Source of the DNA: Polyangiaceae bacterium
Lineage (GTDB): Bacteria; Myxococcota_A; Polyangia; Polyangiales; Polyangiaceae
Assembly (NCBI GenBank): GCA_020849655.1
Contig: JADLFU010000143.1
Span: 1 to 54,423 of the forward strand
Reading direction: 5' to 3'
Length of the DNA stretch: 54,423 bases
The position numbers and the translations under genes were made by a program. Shown piece by piece: positions 54,075 to 54,423 of this stretch. The notes beneath the pieces were generated by a model. It had not been told where the DNA came from. It saw only the letters and a program-made list of their open reading frames with translations, and searched no databases. The number at the start of each line of letters is the position of its first letter. The first letter of the stretch is position 1.

Positions 54075-54423
54075 ATGACCACGGCCGTCGATCCGCAGCT
54101 CGTCCTCGCACCGCGCTTCCAGGCGGCGATCGCCGCCGCCTTCGGCGACGAGCACCGGGACGCCGACCCGATGCTGCGCGCGAGCGACAGAGCCGATCTC
54201 CAGGCCAACGTCGCGATGGGCCTCGCGAAGCGCGTCGGGCAGCCGCCGCGCAAGGTCGCGGAGGCCATCCTCTCCCGGCTCGACGCGGGCGACGTCCTCG
54301 AGCGGGTGGAGCTCGCGGGGCCGGGGTTCTTCAACCTCTGGCTCCGCGCCGACTGGCTCGCGGGCGCCGCGGCGCGCGCGCTCTCGAGCGAGCGGCTGGC
54401 CGTCGAGCCCGCGGCGGCGCCCG
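54075..54423 (+). CDS. argS: Arginine-tRNA ligase, N-terminal fragment
   Basis: Starts at ATG 54075 and runs off the right edge after about 116 codons. The visible part is the N-terminal additional domain of ArgRS (DRADLQANVAMGLAKRVGQPPRKVAEAILSRLD, VELAGPGFFNLWLRADWLA), which recognises the tRNA elbow. The catalytic HIGH and KMSKS motifs lie beyond the window. Confidence 0.88.
   Translation, partial: MTTAVDPQLVLAPRFQAAIAAAFGDEHRDADPMLRASDRADLQANVAMGLAKRVGQPPRKVAEAILSRLDAGDVLERVELAGPGFFNLWLRADWLAGAAARALSSERLAVEPAAAP

Overview
The window is a very GC-rich, almost fully coding stretch of a bacterial chromosome. Several things point to Myxococcota, probably Polyangiales-like: NTGA start/stop overlaps throughout, a Hanks-type Ser/Thr kinase and two PP2C phosphatases, a receiver-DUF4388 regulator, Gly/Ala/Ser-rich lipoproteins with MopE-type or delta-60 repeats, a class II HMG-CoA reductase, and core genes scattered as singletons (pheS without pheT, frr without pyrH/tsf). 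This assignment is inference from gene content. No tRNA, rRNA, CRISPR, insertion sequence or phage was found.

Layout, left to right. 1-1509: 5' part of nrdJ (B12-dependent ribonucleotide reductase, minus strand). 1951-6055: minus-strand group of zinc-ribbon protein, membrane protein and receiver-DUF4388 regulator. 6135-7683: Mla-type ABC permease and ATPase. 7711-9531: HMG-CoA reductase and a divergent small helical protein. 9623-11561: small membrane protein, a coupled cytochrome c lipoprotein/anchored protein pair, and an OmpA-like lipoprotein without an in-frame stop before its terminator. 11709-19254: malQ, fhs, and the phosphate operon pstS-C-A-B-phoU behind a Pho box; phoU carries a frameshift. 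19572-26827: aerobic hybrid benzoate (box) locus, boxC-boxB-boxD plus a patatin-like protein lacking its catalytic residues and a lipoprotein with two chromo-barrel-like repeats, with divergent boxR; two palindromic operators lie between boxC and boxR. 26975-35707: PP2C phosphatase, lipid-anchored PPDK-like protein, frr, second PP2C, HTTM-DCC fusion, Ser/Thr kinase and a membrane partner. 35714-43849: Cys-rich lipoprotein, a large MopE-repeat protein with a nested PA14 domain, esterase, TPR protein, pheS, and a small exported protein. 43740-50257: a four-gene overlapping operon (delta-60 lipoprotein, imelysin-like lipoprotein, vitamin-K-carboxylase-like membrane protein, TonB receptor) behind a candidate Fur box. 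50350-54423: outer-membrane-like protein, degenerate histidine-kinase-like protein, acyl-CoA dehydrogenase, J-domain protein and the start of argS.

The box genes should carry benzoyl-CoA through epoxidation and ring cleavage to the semialdehyde acid, under BoxR control. The pst operon is a standard high-affinity phosphate importer. The most unusual unit is the putative iron-uptake operon that places a gamma-carboxylase-like integral membrane protein between an imelysin-like lipoprotein and a FecA-like receptor. Three genes (phoU, the OmpA-like gene, and the exported protein at 43022) have broken frames or lost stops, so assembly error must be excluded before biological conclusions are drawn from them.
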